Source: Simplicispira sp. 125 (GTDB taxonomy: Bacteria > Pseudomonadota > Gammaproteobacteria > Burkholderiales > Burkholderiaceae_C). From it: 64,000 bases of DNA. Below are positions 46,135 through 55,338 of the stretch, piece by piece. Within the stretch, counting starts at the first letter, position 1, and the number at the start of each line of letters is the position of its first letter. Location: the NCBI RefSeq assembly GCF_003096555.1, contig NZ_QEKM01000001.1, positions 186,001 to 250,000 on the forward strand, written 5' to 3'. The translations under genes were made by a program, and so were the position numbers. Below the pieces are notes generated by a model. It had not been told where the DNA came from. It searched no databases and worked only from the letters and a program-made list of their open reading frames with translations.

Positions 46135-48596
46135 GGCGTGTCGCTGCTTTCGCGCTGTAGGGGGCTGCGCAGGCGGCCCGGGCTGCGTGCGCGGGTGCGG
46201 CCAGCGGCCTGGCAGGCGCGGCGGAAGGCGCGCAAGGTGTGCTCGGCGCGTGCCACCACGCTGCCTTCTTCGCCGGTGGCCACGCCGGCCTGCATGCCAG
46301 GCGCCTGGCCGGTGAGCAGTGCGATGCCGTCGCTGACATGGGCAGCCGTCCAGATGTGGAAGCGCCCCTGTGCCACGGCATCGATCACGCGCTGGTCGAG
46401 CATCAGGTGCTGCTGGTTGCGTGCCGGGATCAGCGCGCCTTGCGTGCCGTCCAGGCCCGCGGCTTCGCAGGCGCTAAACCACCCTTCGATCTTCTCGTTG
46501 ATGCCGCCCACGGGCAGCACATCGCCGTGCTGGTTGAGCGCGCCGGTGACGGCAATGCCCTGGCGCAGGGCCAGGCCCGAGAGCGAGGAGAGCAGCGCAT
46601 ACAGCTCGGCGCACGAGGCCGAATCGCCCTCCACGCCGCTGTATTCCTGCTCGAACACGATGGAGGCATTGAGCGCCAGCGGCGCGATGTGGCCAAACAG
46701 CGCCATCAGGTAGCTGTGCAGGATGAGCACGCCCTTGTCGTGGATGGGGCCCGACATCTCGACTTCGCGCTCGATGTTGAGCAGCCCCTCGTGCCCGGCA
46801 AAGGCGCGCGCGGTGATGCGCACCGGAAAACCGAAGCGGTAGTCGCCCAGGTCGATCTGGGTCAGGGCGTTGATCTGGCCCACATGCATGCCGTGCAGGG
46901 ACAGCAGGCGTTCGCCATCGGTGATGGTTTCGTGCAGGCGCTGCTCGGGGTAGTTATGGCGCAGGGTGCGGGCCTGCAGGGCGGCTTCAATGTCGGCGGC
47001 TTCCACCCAGGTGCCGCTACGGGCACGGCACAGGGCCGCGCTTTCGATGGCCAGGGCCTCGGTGTGGGCAAACAGGGCGCTCTGGCGGCGTTGGTCGTCG
47101 GCTTCGCGGTGCGCTTGCTCCAGCATGCGCGCTACGGCTCCGGCAGAAAAATCGGGCAGGCCGCGCTTCTTGCCGGTGTGGGCAATGAACACGGCGGTGG
47201 TCTGGCGGGTCTCGGGCGTGGCGTTGAAGGCCTCGGCAAAGTCCACCTTGACCCGAAAGCGCCGCGCCACTTCGGGGTCGGCTTCTTGCAGGGCGTAATA
47301 CTCTTCGACCGAGCCGATCAGCACGATCTTGACCTGCACGTCCACCGGTTCGGGTTGCAGCGAAACGGTGGCCATGCTGCTGTGCGAGGACGTTGATTCT
47401 TCGATCTGCAGACGGCTGCAGCGCAGAAAGCGGCGCAGCCGCTCCCACAGCCCCTCGTTGCCCAGCAGATCGCGCAGGTGCAGCATGAGAAACCCCCCAT
47501 GCGCCTTGAGCAGGCTGCCCGCATGGATGCACGAAAAGTCGGCCAGCAGGGCGTCGGCCTCGGCCTGGTATTCGATGCTGCCGAACAGGTTGCGCAGTTG
47601 CGGGTTGTCTTCGATGAGCACGGGCGCACTGGTCAGGCCGTCGTTGTCCACCGCCAGGTTCACGCGGCAGCGGGCGAGCAGTTCGTCAAGCTCGTCCTTG
47701 CGTTCGTCGTCGGCACCGTCCGTACCCTCGATGGGGATGAACAGCGCCAGGCGGTCGAGTACCTGTTGGTGCATCTGGTCGAGCCACTGGCCCAGCTTGA
47801 CGGTGTCCTTGATCTGCTTGCGCAGGCTGTTGCGCACCTCTTGCAGCTCATGGTCGAGCAGCGGTTTGGTGACCTGGCGGCGCAGTTGCTCCAGGGCCTC
47901 ATCGCGCTGGCGTTCCAGCGGGCGGGTCGCATCGAGAAAGCGGGCGATCTCGGCGCGCAGCTGCTGCTCTGCGGTTTCGATTTCGGCACGGCGCTCACGC
48001 GAGAGCGCGTGGGCGTCGGCTTCGGTCAGGGGTTGGCCCTCGGGACCGATGAGCGTGAACACCATGTGCCCACCCTCGCGCGTCAGGCGAAACTGCAGCC
48101 CTTCGGCCAGGGCGTCCAGGGCGGCAAAGGCCTGGGACTCCTGGGTTTCGTAGGCCTTTTCGATGCGCTCGCTCTCGGCCCGAAAGTCGGCGCCGTCCAG
48201 GCGTTTGGGGATCTCGGTGAGCAGCATGCGCGTGACCTTCTCCATGCCCTGGCGCAGCAGGCGCCCCTGTCCCGCAGGCAGGCGCAGGGCGCGCGGGCGC
48301 TCGGGGGCGTCAAAGTTGTGCAGGTAGCACAGGTCCGGGGGGACCGTGCGCAGCGCCGCTGCCTGCTGCATGGCCTGGTGCAGCAACGATGTGCGGCCGC
48401 TGCCGACCTCGCCCAGCACGAACAGGTTGTAGTCCGGCTGCTCCATGCCCAGCCCAAAGCGCGCGGCGGCCTCGGCACGCTCCTGGCCGATCCAGGGCAA
48501 GGACAGGCCCTGCAGTTCGGCGGTACTGGCAAAGCCCAGGCTGGTGGGAGCGATGGTCAGGCGCAACTGGGCGGGGACAAGCAGGGTGGCAGGCAT
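46131..48596 (-). CDS. Lon-like ATP-dependent protease (AAA ATPase, S16 peptidase domain)
   Basis: 821 residues: an N-terminal AAA region with a P-loop GEVGSGRTSLL near residue 64 in which Arg replaces the usual Lys, a long coiled-coil middle (about 140-330), a second ATPase segment (HGGFLMLHLRDLLGNEGLWE) and a C-terminal Lon protease domain with Ser in VEGDSASCAEL and Lys in GGINEKIEGW. This is the LonB/YcbZ-like group rather than classical Lon, having no LAN domain. The ATG giving MPATLLVPAQ is preferred over a TTG two codons before. Coupled to the glycerate kinase gene by a 4-base overlap. Confidence 0.87.
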   Translation of the reverse strand: MPATLLVPAQLRLTIAPTSLGFASTAELQGLSLPWIGQERAEAAARFGLGMEQPDYNLFVLGEVGSGRTSLLHQAMQQAAALRTVPPDLCYLHNFDAPERPRALRLPAGQGRLLRQGMEKVTRMLLTEIPKRLDGADFRAESERIEKAYETQESQAFAALDALAEGLQFRLTREGGHMVFTLIGPEGQPLTEADAHALSRERRAEIETAEQQLRAEIARFLDATRPLERQRDEALEQLRRQVTKPLLDHELQEVRNSLRKQIKDTVKLGQWLDQMHQQVLDRLALFIPIEGTDGADDERKDELDELLARCRVNLAVDNDGLTSAPVLIEDNPQLRNLFGSIEYQAEADALLADFSCIHAGSLLKAHGGFLMLHLRDLLGNEGLWERLRRFLRCSRLQIEESTSSHSSMATVSLQPEPVDVQVKIVLIGSVEEYYALQEADPEVARRFRVKVDFAEAFNATPETRQTTAVFIAHTGKKRGLPDFSAGAVARMLEQAHREADDQRRQSALFAHTEALAIESAALCRARSGTWVEAADIEAALQARTLRHNYPEQRLHETITDGERLLSLHGMHVGQINALTQIDLGDYRFGFPVRITARAFAGHEGLLNIEREVEMSGPIHDKGVLILHSYLMALFGHIAPLALNASIVFEQEYSGVEGDSASCAELYALLSSLSGLALRQGIAVTGALNQHGDVLPVGGINEKIEGWFSACEAAGLDGTQGALIPARNQQHLMLDQRVIDAVAQGRFHIWTAAHVSDGIALLTGQAPGMQAGVATGEEGSVVARAEHTLRAFRRACQAAGRTRARSPGRLRSPLQRESSDTP

Positions 48597-48600
48597 AGGC

Positions 48601-48672
48601 AAAAATATTTGTATGTTTTTAGGCTCTAACGCTTACTGGGTAAGCGCTGGAAGCTATCAAAAATAGAGTTTT
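48601..48672. repeat. Dispersed palindromic repeat, copy 6
   Basis: AGGCTCTAACGCTTA-CTGGG-TAAGCGCTGGAAGCTATC, with half-sites CGCTTA and TAAGCG. It fills the gap between the Lon-like gene and hemH. AT-rich flanks as in the other copies. Confidence 0.75.
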
Positions 48673-48675
48673 CGT

Positions 48676-49764
48676 TCAGGAGGGTGCGCCACCGTCGAGC
48701 GCATGGGCGCGGGCGTCGGCCAGGGTGCGGTCGCTGTCCACCTGCACGGGCCAGCCCGCAAGGTGCTGCTGCGCAATGCGGCTCAGGGCCGTAATCCATT
48801 CCGGGCTATCGTTCAGGCAGGGGATGTAGTGGAACTCTTTGCCGCCTGCGTGCAGGAAGGCTTCGCGTGCTTCCTGGGCAATTTCTTCCAGGGTTTCCAG
48901 GCAGTCGCCGGTAAAGCCCGGGCACACCACATCGACCCGGCCCACGCCCGACTGGGCCATTTTGATGAGCGTGGGCTCGGTATAGGGTTCGAGCCACTTG
49001 GCCTTGCCAAAGCGTGATTGAAAGGTGAGCTGGTAGCGGCCTTTGCGCAGGCCCAGGCGCTCGGCCAGCAGGCGGGCCGTCTTGTGGCTTTCGCAGTGGT
49101 AAGGGTCGCCCAGGTGCAGGGTGCGTTCTGGCACACCGTGAAAGCTCATCACCAATTGATCGGGCTGGCCGTGCGTGCGCCAGTGTGCCTCGATGCGGCG
49201 GGCCAGGGCGTCGATGTAGCCGGGATCGTCGTGGTAGCGGTTGACGAAGCGCAGCTCAGGCACATGGCGCTGGCGCCCCGCCCAGGCATACACGGCGTCA
49301 AACACGCTGGCCGTGGTGGTGCCCGAGTACTGCGGGTACAGCGGCAGGATCAGGATGCGCGTTGCTCCTGCAGCCTTGAGGGCGTCGAGCTGGCTGGCGA
49401 TGGATGGGTTGCCGTAGCGCATGGCGGGGCGTACCAGCACGTTGTAGCCCGCCTCGCCCAGCCAGCCGCGCAGCAGCTTGGCCTGCTTTTCTGTCCACAC
49501 GGCCAGGGGAGAGCCCTCGGGCGTCCAGATGCTGGCGTACTTGGCGGCCGATTTGGCAGGGCGGGTGCGCAGGATGATGCCGTGCAGAATGAGCCACCAC
49601 ACGGCCTTGGGAATCTCGACCACGCGCTGGTCCGACAGAAACTGCCCCAGGTAGCGGCGCAGCGCGGGTGCGGTGGGCGCATCGGGTGTGCCCAGGTTGC
49701 ACAGCAAGATGGCGGTGCGGGTGGCTTGCCCGTGGGTGTAGGCGGGTTCGGTTTGAAAAGGCAT
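48676..49764 (-). CDS. hemH: Ferrochelatase
   Basis: 362 residues. Inserts Fe2+ into protoporphyrin IX, the last step of heme synthesis. [45 protein letters not shown] (metal-binding His) and [19 protein letters not shown] are diagnostic. I chose the ATG giving MPFQTEPAY. It lies after dksA on the minus strand (63 bases). Confidence 0.96.
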   Translation of the reverse strand: MPFQTEPAYTHGQATRTAILLCNLGTPDAPTAPALRRYLGQFLSDQRVVEIPKAVWWLILHGIILRTRPAKSAAKYASIWTPEGSPLAVWTEKQAKLLRGWLGEAGYNVLVRPAMRYGNPSIASQLDALKAAGATRILILPLYPQYSGTTTASVFDAVYAWAGRQRHVPELRFVNRYHDDPGYIDALARRIEAHWRTHGQPDQLVMSFHGVPERTLHLGDPYHCESHKTARLLAERLGLRKGRYQLTFQSRFGKAKWLEPYTEPTLIKMAQSGVGRVDVVCPGFTGDCLETLEEIAQEAREAFLHAGGKEFHYIPCLNDSPEWITALSRIAQQHLAGWPVQVDSDRTLADARAHALDGGAPS

Positions 49765-49827
49765 GCCGCATTCTCGCGCACACGGCATGGCCTGCGGGGC
49801 GTGCAGGCCATGCGGGGATCAATGCGT

Positions 49828-50199
49828 TCAGTGGTGCGTGCCGGCCTGCCCTGCCGATTTTTCCCAGCGGGACTTGCAGGCCACGCAGTGCTGCGTCTGG
49901 GGTTCGATCTTCAGGCGCTCGAATGGGATGGCGCAGCCGCATTCACCGCAATGGCCATAACTGCCGTCGGCCAGGGCTTCGAGGGCGCGGTCGATACGCG
50001 CCAGGTCGCCTGCATCGATGTCGGTGAGGGCCTGGTCCACTTCGCGTGCCACATTGCGCTGCACCATGCCGCCTTCATCGGACGTCGGAGGCGCGAGGTT
50101 TTCGCGGTTTTGCAGCATCTGCCCCTGGAGTTCGTTGCGGCGCGCCAGCAGCAATGCCTTGATTTCTTCGTGCTGGGAGGGGGTCAGTTCCTTGCTCAT
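49828..50199 (-). CDS. TraR/DksA family zinc finger protein
   Basis: 123 residues. The C4 zinc finger is CGECGCAIPFERLKIEPQTQ then HCVAC, with all four cysteines in place, preceded by a coiled coil and the acidic DIDAGDLARIDRALEAL. It is shorter than E. coli DksA (151 aa), so it is one of the short DksA-like regulators that bind the RNA polymerase secondary channel. It may act alongside a longer DksA elsewhere. Confidence 0.88.
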   Translation of the reverse strand: MSKELTPSQHEEIKALLLARRNELQGQMLQNRENLAPPTSDEGGMVQRNVAREVDQALTDIDAGDLARIDRALEALADGSYGHCGECGCAIPFERLKIEPQTQHCVACKSRWEKSAGQAGTHH

Positions 50200-50594
50200 G
50201 GGAATTCCTTGATCGATGGTGTCGCTATCGTTCTGCGGGTGCTGGCGGGGCGGGGGCAGCGCGCACAGGGCTTGTGTCTAGCGTACCAGTTTACGGGGTG
50301 TAAAACGGCCTGCGCACCAAGGCCCTGTTCTCGTGCGAGAGCACGGTTTTCTCCAGAGGTACCGAGATGATGGCCATGGCTTTGCCGGGTTTGGCATGTC
50401 CTGTATCGGTGCAGCGGCATAGCACCCTGGCCAGGTAGTTGACCTTTGTCGAAGCGACGCAATTCCATGGAGGGCTGTGATGGTCTTTCAACATAAAAAA
50501 AGCACCTGGCGCTTGATTGGCAAGCGCGAGGTGCTATGAATATTGGAGTAACTTGGCGGCGGTCAAGGGCCCCGCCGCCTTGGCCCTTGGTGCG
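50200..50594. other. 395-base gap between the DksA-like and copper-receptor genes
   Basis: It contains the copper-receptor terminator at its right end and the upstream region of the DksA-like gene at its left. A minus-strand frame of 67 codons (50291-50494) starts with ATG, but it begins inside the region after the terminator, has no family resemblance and an atypical composition, so I do not call a gene. No riboswitch or tRNA was recognised. Confidence 0.4.
50495..50535 (-). terminator. Terminator of the copper receptor gene
   Basis: AGCACCT-G-GCGCTTG-ATTGG-CAAGCGC-G-AGGTGCT on the plus strand gives a 15-step stem with one G-G mismatch. The left flank is seven A residues, a T-run on the minus strand where the receptor is read. 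Its inner half resembles the dispersed repeat core, so a repeat may have become the terminator. Confidence 0.8.
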
Positions 50595-52853
50595 TTAGAA
50601 CTTCACGGTCACGCCCACGTTGAACGAACGGCCCATGCCGGGCACACGCACGCCCCATGGCACGGCGGTGCCTGCCATGGTTTGGCCCTGGCCCACATAG
50701 GCGCCGCCCTGGGGGTGGTTGTAGAAGCGGTCGAACAGGTTGTCGATGCCGAAGTCCAGGCGCACCTGCTTCCATTCGTAGCTGCCGCGCAGGTTGACCA
50801 GGCCGTATCCGGCCGTGGGCAGCTCGTTGCGCACGGCGGAGACGCGGGTCTTGGCGGTGACCATGACCAGTTCGGCGGTCCCCGTCCAGGCGCCCAGGCG
50901 CTGGCTGAGGGCAGCGCGCGCATTGAGCGGCATGGTGCCGTAGAGCTTGTCGCCGGTGGTGCGGTTGGTGCCGTGCACATAGCTGACCACGCCGCTCAGT
51001 GCGAACTGGCCCCAGTTTGCCGTGCGGCCCAGGTCGGTAAAGCCCGAGAGGTCAAAACCGTGCAGGCGTGCGTCCTGGTTGGCAAACTGCAGGTAGACAA
51101 AACCGGTCGTGGCCGTCTGGTTGGCGGGTGTGCATGCCGACATGGCCCCGCTGCCGCTGCAGCGCCGCGCGTCGATGTAGTTGTTCACATAGGTCAGGTA
51201 GGGGGTGAACCTCACACCCCACTGCTCGCCCGTGGCGTCGTGCCAGTCGGCGGTGGCGCTCAGGGTGTTGGCGGTCTCAGGCTTGAGGTCCATGTTGCCC
51301 ACATAGCCATTGCCATCGCCTGCCAGGTTGATCATGCGCATGGCCATGCCGCCGGTGGACCAGGTGTAGCGCTCGTACAGGTTGGGCGAGCGTGTCTTGT
51401 GCGCAAAGCCGAACTCGTAACTGGCGTTGGCGCTGGGGGTGTAGCGCGCCAGGGCGGTCATATCGACGTTGCTGTCGCTGCGCTTGCGGTCGCGGGCGTT
51501 GAAGGCGTTGGCCTCCATGTTGTAGTTGGCGTTGTAGCCCTGCACGGCGCCGCTGTTGCTGCGCACATGGCTGCTGCGCAGGCCGATTTGCGAGAGCCAT
51601 TGCGGGGTCCAGCGGGCTTCCCATTCGCCATACACATCCGCGCGGTCGCGCTGGCCCTCGCGGATGTTCCAGAACGTGTTGGGCGCCATGCCGCCGCCGG
51701 ACGGCAGCCACCAGTCGTCCAGGCGGTAGTTTTGCAGCTCGGCGCCCACGCGCAGGGTGTCACGCGTCGACAGGGCGATGTCGCCCTTGACCTGCAGGCC
51801 CGTGGTCTTGCCTTCGGTGTCCATGGGCATGCCGGGTACGTTGCCGGCGGGGCCGTACCAAAATTGCTTGTCCTCGCCAAAGTTCATGCTGTGGCGGGTT
51901 TTCTCGTGGTAAGCCCGTGCCTGGAGCTGGCCCCAGGCGTATTGGCCCTGGTAGCGCAGGTTGAACTGGTGGCTGTCGTTGCCGGTCATGTCCATGCGCT
52001 GGTTGGGGTAGTTCTGGTAGGGGATGTCCTGCAGGCCCAGGCGCATCTCGACCAGGTGTTCGTCGCTGCGCAGTGCATAGGCCAGCGAATGGTTGCGGGT
52101 CTTGTAGCTCGACGATCCCACCTCGTCACCGCCCAGCCACTGCGTGGGCTTGTTGCTGGCGGCGGGGCCTGCCGCCTTGAAGTCGCGCGCGGCCTTGTAG
52201 TTGTCGGATTGGGCGGTGGAGCCGTCGTAGCGCAGGCTCATTTGTTCGGTGGCGTAGGTGGCCGAGAGGTTGGCGCCCATGCCGTTGCCGTTGCTGCGGT
52301 AGAAGGTGCCCGCTTGTCCCTTGAGCAGACGGCCCTGGCCGGGCGCGGCAAATTCGGGGGCGGGGGAGTCAACCTGGATGGTGGCGCCAATGCTGTCGCC
52401 GCCGACGCTCACCGGGGTGACGCCGGCAAACAGGCGCACGCTGCCCACGCGCGTGGGGTCGATGTACGACAGGGGCGGGTTCATGTGGTTGCCGCAGGAC
52501 GAGACCAGGTCCATGCCATCCACCTGGATGCGCAGGCGGTCGTCGGACAGACCGTGCACGCTGGGCAGGCTGGAGACGCCACCGGCGCCAAACAGGCTCA
52601 CACCGGGCAGGTTGCGCAGCAGGCTGGCGGTGTCGCTGCTGGAGGCCCGGCCCGACTGCAGGGCCTCGGCATCGGCCGCAGCGGCGCCCACGGGCTGTAC
52701 GGCGGCCTTGGGTGCCTTGACGGTAATGGTTTGCAGTGCGGCATCTTGTGCCAGGGCGGCGAAGGGCAGGGCAGCGAGCAAGGCGCACAGGGGGCGCAGG
52801 GACAGGGTGGGCGCACGGCCGTGGTGGGCGCGGGTACAGATGTGGGAGGTCAT
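50595..52853 (-). CDS. TonB-dependent copper receptor (OprC/NosA family)
   Basis: 752 residues: signal peptide to about residue 35 (FAALAQ), plug domain and a 22-strand barrel ending in FNVGVTVKF. The plug segment SSCGNHMNPPLSYIDPTRVG matches OprC/NosA and holds the CxxxM copper motif as Cys120/Met124; the partner HxM motif is present as His321-Ser-Met323 in TRHSMNFGEDKQ. These are the residues that bind copper in Pseudomonas OprC, so import of copper ion is well supported. Preceded by a DUF2946 gene, a common neighbour of such receptors. Confidence 0.92.
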   Translation of the reverse strand: MTSHICTRAHHGRAPTLSLRPLCALLAALPFAALAQDAALQTITVKAPKAAVQPVGAAAADAEALQSGRASSSDTASLLRNLPGVSLFGAGGVSSLPSVHGLSDDRLRIQVDGMDLVSSCGNHMNPPLSYIDPTRVGSVRLFAGVTPVSVGGDSIGATIQVDSPAPEFAAPGQGRLLKGQAGTFYRSNGNGMGANLSATYATEQMSLRYDGSTAQSDNYKAARDFKAAGPAASNKPTQWLGGDEVGSSSYKTRNHSLAYALRSDEHLVEMRLGLQDIPYQNYPNQRMDMTGNDSHQFNLRYQGQYAWGQLQARAYHEKTRHSMNFGEDKQFWYGPAGNVPGMPMDTEGKTTGLQVKGDIALSTRDTLRVGAELQNYRLDDWWLPSGGGMAPNTFWNIREGQRDRADVYGEWEARWTPQWLSQIGLRSSHVRSNSGAVQGYNANYNMEANAFNARDRKRSDSNVDMTALARYTPSANASYEFGFAHKTRSPNLYERYTWSTGGMAMRMINLAGDGNGYVGNMDLKPETANTLSATADWHDATGEQWGVRFTPYLTYVNNYIDARRCSGSGAMSACTPANQTATTGFVYLQFANQDARLHGFDLSGFTDLGRTANWGQFALSGVVSYVHGTNRTTGDKLYGTMPLNARAALSQRLGAWTGTAELVMVTAKTRVSAVRNELPTAGYGLVNLRGSYEWKQVRLDFGIDNLFDRFYNHPQGGAYVGQGQTMAGTAVPWGVRVPGMGRSFNVGVTVKF

Positions 52854-52947
52854 GGCAATGGAGCAAAAAGAGGGGGTGGGCCCAGGCCCAGGCGGCTATG
52901 CCCGCGGCTGGAGGGCCGCGGGCAAACCAAGTGAGTAAGACAGCAGT

Positions 52948-53388
52948 TCAGGCCGCCGGAGGGGCCTGCGCTGGCGGTCGCACATTGCTGTGCCGCAGCG
53001 CCCGAGGGGTCGCGGATGTGAAACGGGAGCCGTAATTCGCCAGCAGGGGCGGTGGCTCTTGCACGACCGGGTTGCTACCCGCCGTGAAACTGGCGGCGGC
53101 CACGCTGCACACCGGGCAGCCCAGGGTGCCGCCCATGGTGTGGTCTGAGGGGAGGCTGCCGGGCAACTCACCGGCCATGGTTTGCGCGCTGCAGACGTCG
53201 CCCAGCATGAACTGCTCGGAGAGCATTTGCGCCATGTGCCCGGCGCTGACCTGCCCCATCCAGAGCTGGGCAAACAGCGCCACCATGGACAAAACCATGG
53301 ACAGCGGTAGTTTGCGGGAGCGAGGGGCGCGGAACGTCACGGTGAAATTATCGAGGTAACGATCGGTGTTTTTCTTGTCGAGTGTCAA
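52948..53388 (-). CDS. DUF2946 family protein
   Basis: Up to 146 residues. A hydrophobic segment (LPLSMVLSMVALFAQLWMG) is followed by a Met- and His-containing stretch and GCPVCSV, the Cys pair usual in DUF2946 proteins, which often sit next to copper or siderophore TonB receptors. A periplasmic metal-related role is likely. The start is uncertain: TTG at 53388 gives the longest frame; GTG at 53340 and ATG at 53298 are alternatives. It ends about 95 bases before the receptor start, so the two may form one operon. Confidence 0.75.
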   Translation of the reverse strand: MTLDKKNTDRYLDNFTVTFRAPRSRKLPLSMVLSMVALFAQLWMGQVSAGHMAQMLSEQFMLGDVCSAQTMAGELPGSLPSDHTMGGTLGCPVCSVAAASFTAGSNPVVQEPPPLLANYGSRFTSATPRALRHSNVRPPAQAPPAA

Positions 53389-53489
53389 GGGCCAGCCATT
53401 GCGATGGGCCGACTGTGCGGCATCCTGCGCCCTGCAAGGGCTTGTGCCGTGGGGTATTCTTGTTTGAACGCTCTGCCACTTGTTTCACC

Positions 53490-54221
53490 ATGTCTTGTAA
53501 CCCCCTCGATCTCTCCCGCATCCGTGCCATTACGCTGGATCTGGACGATACCTTGTGGCCCATCTGGCCCACGATCGCGCGTGCCGAGTCGGTCCTGCAA
53601 TCCTGGTTGGCCGAGCATGCGCCCGCCACCCATGCGCTGTATGCCATGCCCGGGGCGCTGCGCGCCATTCGCAACCGCATGGAACAGTTGCGCCCCGATT
53701 TGCGGCACGACCTGAGCGCGCTGCGCCGCGAGTCCATCCGTATGGCGCTCACGCAGGCGGGCGATGATCCTGCGCTGGCCGAGCCTGCGTTCGAAGTGTT
53801 TTTTGATGAGCGCCAGCGCGTGGATTTGTTCGAGGATGCGTTGCCCGCACTCGAATACCTCAGCAGCCGCTGGCCCGTGGTGGCGCTGTCCAACGGCAAT
53901 GCCGACCTGCAGCGGGTGGGTCTGGGGCGCTATTTTCATGCGGCCATCAGCGCGCGCGAGGTCGGTGCCGCCAAGCCCGATGCGCGCATCTTTCACCATG
54001 GGGCCCAGGCGGCGGGGGTGTCTGCGGCCCAGGTCCTGCACATCGGCGATGATGCCCATCTCGACGGTCTGGGCGCCTTGCGTGCAGGCATGCAGACCGT
54101 GTGGCTCAACCGCGAGGGCGCAGACTGGCCACACCCCGGCCCAAAGCCCCATGCCGTGGTGGCCAGCCTGCATGCGCTCGTCCCGCTGCTGGCCCCTGTC
54201 CCCGTCACTTCCTCCCTTTGA
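53490..54221 (+). CDS. HAD superfamily hydrolase
   Basis: 243 residues. Motif I LDLDDTLW, motif II ALSNGNAD, motif III KPDARIF and motif IV HIGDDAHLDGLGA are intact, with an alpha-helical cap between I and II. This is the class I phosphatase type (YigB/phosphoglycolate phosphatase-like). Substrate unknown. The ATG giving MSCNPLDLSR lies just after the divergent DUF2946 promoter region. The DUF2189 gene follows after seven bases. Confidence 0.9.
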   Translation: MSCNPLDLSRIRAITLDLDDTLWPIWPTIARAESVLQSWLAEHAPATHALYAMPGALRAIRNRMEQLRPDLRHDLSALRRESIRMALTQAGDDPALAEPAFEVFFDERQRVDLFEDALPALEYLSSRWPVVALSNGNADLQRVGLGRYFHAAISAREVGAAKPDARIFHHGAQAAGVSAAQVLHIGDDAHLDGLGALRAGMQTVWLNREGADWPHPGPKPHAVVASLHALVPLLAPVPVTSSL

Positions 54222-54228
54222 TTGCGTT

Positions 54229-55092
54229 ATGCCCAAACCCTCCGCTGTGCTGCCCCAGGTGCGTTCCGTTGCCTTCACCCAGCCATTGACCTGGCTGGTG
54301 CTGGGCTGGCGCGACATGTTGCACTCGGGCGCTGCCAGCCTGGTGCATGGGCTGGTGCTGGCGGTGCTGGGCATGCTGATCGCTGTGGTGGCCCATGACC
54401 GCTTTTGGCTGCTGGCCGGGGCAATGTCGGGTTTTCTGGTGGTGGCGCCCGTGCTGGCTACCAGCTTTTATGTGCTGAGCCGGACGCTGGAGCGCGGCGA
54501 GCCCGCTGGCTTGGCCGTGGTGGTGCGCACCTGGCTGTTCTGGCAGAACAGCCACCGCAGCAAGTGGGGCAACGATTACTGGTGCCTTGTGCAGTTTGGC
54601 GCCCTGCTGGCGCTGGCGGGCACGGGCTGGGTGCTCGTGTCGTCCGCGCTCATCACGCTGCTGGCACCGGTGCCCATACTCAGCCCCATCGATTTCATCA
54701 CGCATGTGGTGCTGGCGCCGGACAACACACTTTTCGTACTCTGGCTGGCGCTGGGCAGCCTGCTGGCAGCGCCCATTTTTGCCTCCAGTGTGGTGGCCAT
54801 GCCGCTGCTGCTCGACCGCCGTGTGGGCCTGTGGCAGGCCGTGCTTACGAGCTGGCAGACTGTGCTGGCCAACCCGGCCACGATGGCCATGTGGACGGCC
54901 TTGATCCTAGCGCTGACCTTGTTCGGTATGGTGCCCATGATGCTGGGCCTGGCCGTGGTCATGCCTGTGCTGGGCCATGCCAGCTGGCACGCGTACCGCG
55001 ATCTGGTGGATGTCTCCAGCCTGCCGCTGCGCGAGCCAGGCGTATGGCCCCCAGAGGCGGATGCGAAGCAACGCAACGGAGCAGCATCGTGA
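54229..55092 (+). CDS. DUF2189 family membrane protein
   Basis: 287 residues with about six hydrophobic helices (first near residue 35-60, then 65-85, 125-150, 165-190, 215-240, 245-265). It matches DUF2189, a family of uncharacterised inner membrane proteins of alpha- and betaproteobacteria (includes BPSS1780-like). It overlaps the next GTG start. No function is known. Confidence 0.82.
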   Translation: MPKPSAVLPQVRSVAFTQPLTWLVLGWRDMLHSGAASLVHGLVLAVLGMLIAVVAHDRFWLLAGAMSGFLVVAPVLATSFYVLSRTLERGEPAGLAVVVRTWLFWQNSHRSKWGNDYWCLVQFGALLALAGTGWVLVSSALITLLAPVPILSPIDFITHVVLAPDNTLFVLWLALGSLLAAPIFASSVVAMPLLLDRRVGLWQAVLTSWQTVLANPATMAMWTALILALTLFGMVPMMLGLAVVMPVLGHASWHAYRDLVDVSSLPLREPGVWPPEADAKQRNGAAS

Positions 55093-55304
55093 TTTTTGGC
55101 TATACCGAGGCGCAGATCGCGGGATTTTTTCTTACCTACGGGGTGGGGGCGTTCATCCTGTTCATGGTTTTCATCATCGGACATCTGGCCTGGGAGTCCA
55201 AGGCAGGCCGCTTTGGCACGTTTGTGATTTTCCTGGGCCTGGGCGTGGGTTTCCTGGGTTTTTTGGCCAAGTATGTGATCCAGTGGTGGCTGGAAAAACG
55301 ATGA
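55089..55304 (+). CDS. DUF2788 family small membrane protein
   Basis: 71 residues starting at GTG, overlapping the previous stop (GTGA). FGYTEAQIAGFFLTYGVGAF, LFMVFIIGHLAWESKAGRFG and FIFLGLG...YVIQWW match DUF2788: two membrane helices joined by a short charged loop. Function unknown. GST gene starts 34 bases later behind AAAGGAG. Confidence 0.82.
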   Translation: MIFGYTEAQIAGFFLTYGVGAFILFMVFIIGHLAWESKAGRFGTFVIFLGLGVGFLGFLAKYVIQWWLEKR

Positions 55305-55338
55305 CTGGTGCCGCCACGTATCAAAGGAGCCCGGTTCC

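Noticed and set aside
50291..50494. Minus-strand frame of 67 codons upstream of the DksA-like gene
   Set aside because: No recognisable family, no clear ribosome binding site and a composition unlike neighbouring genes; it follows the copper-receptor terminator. Left as non-coding.
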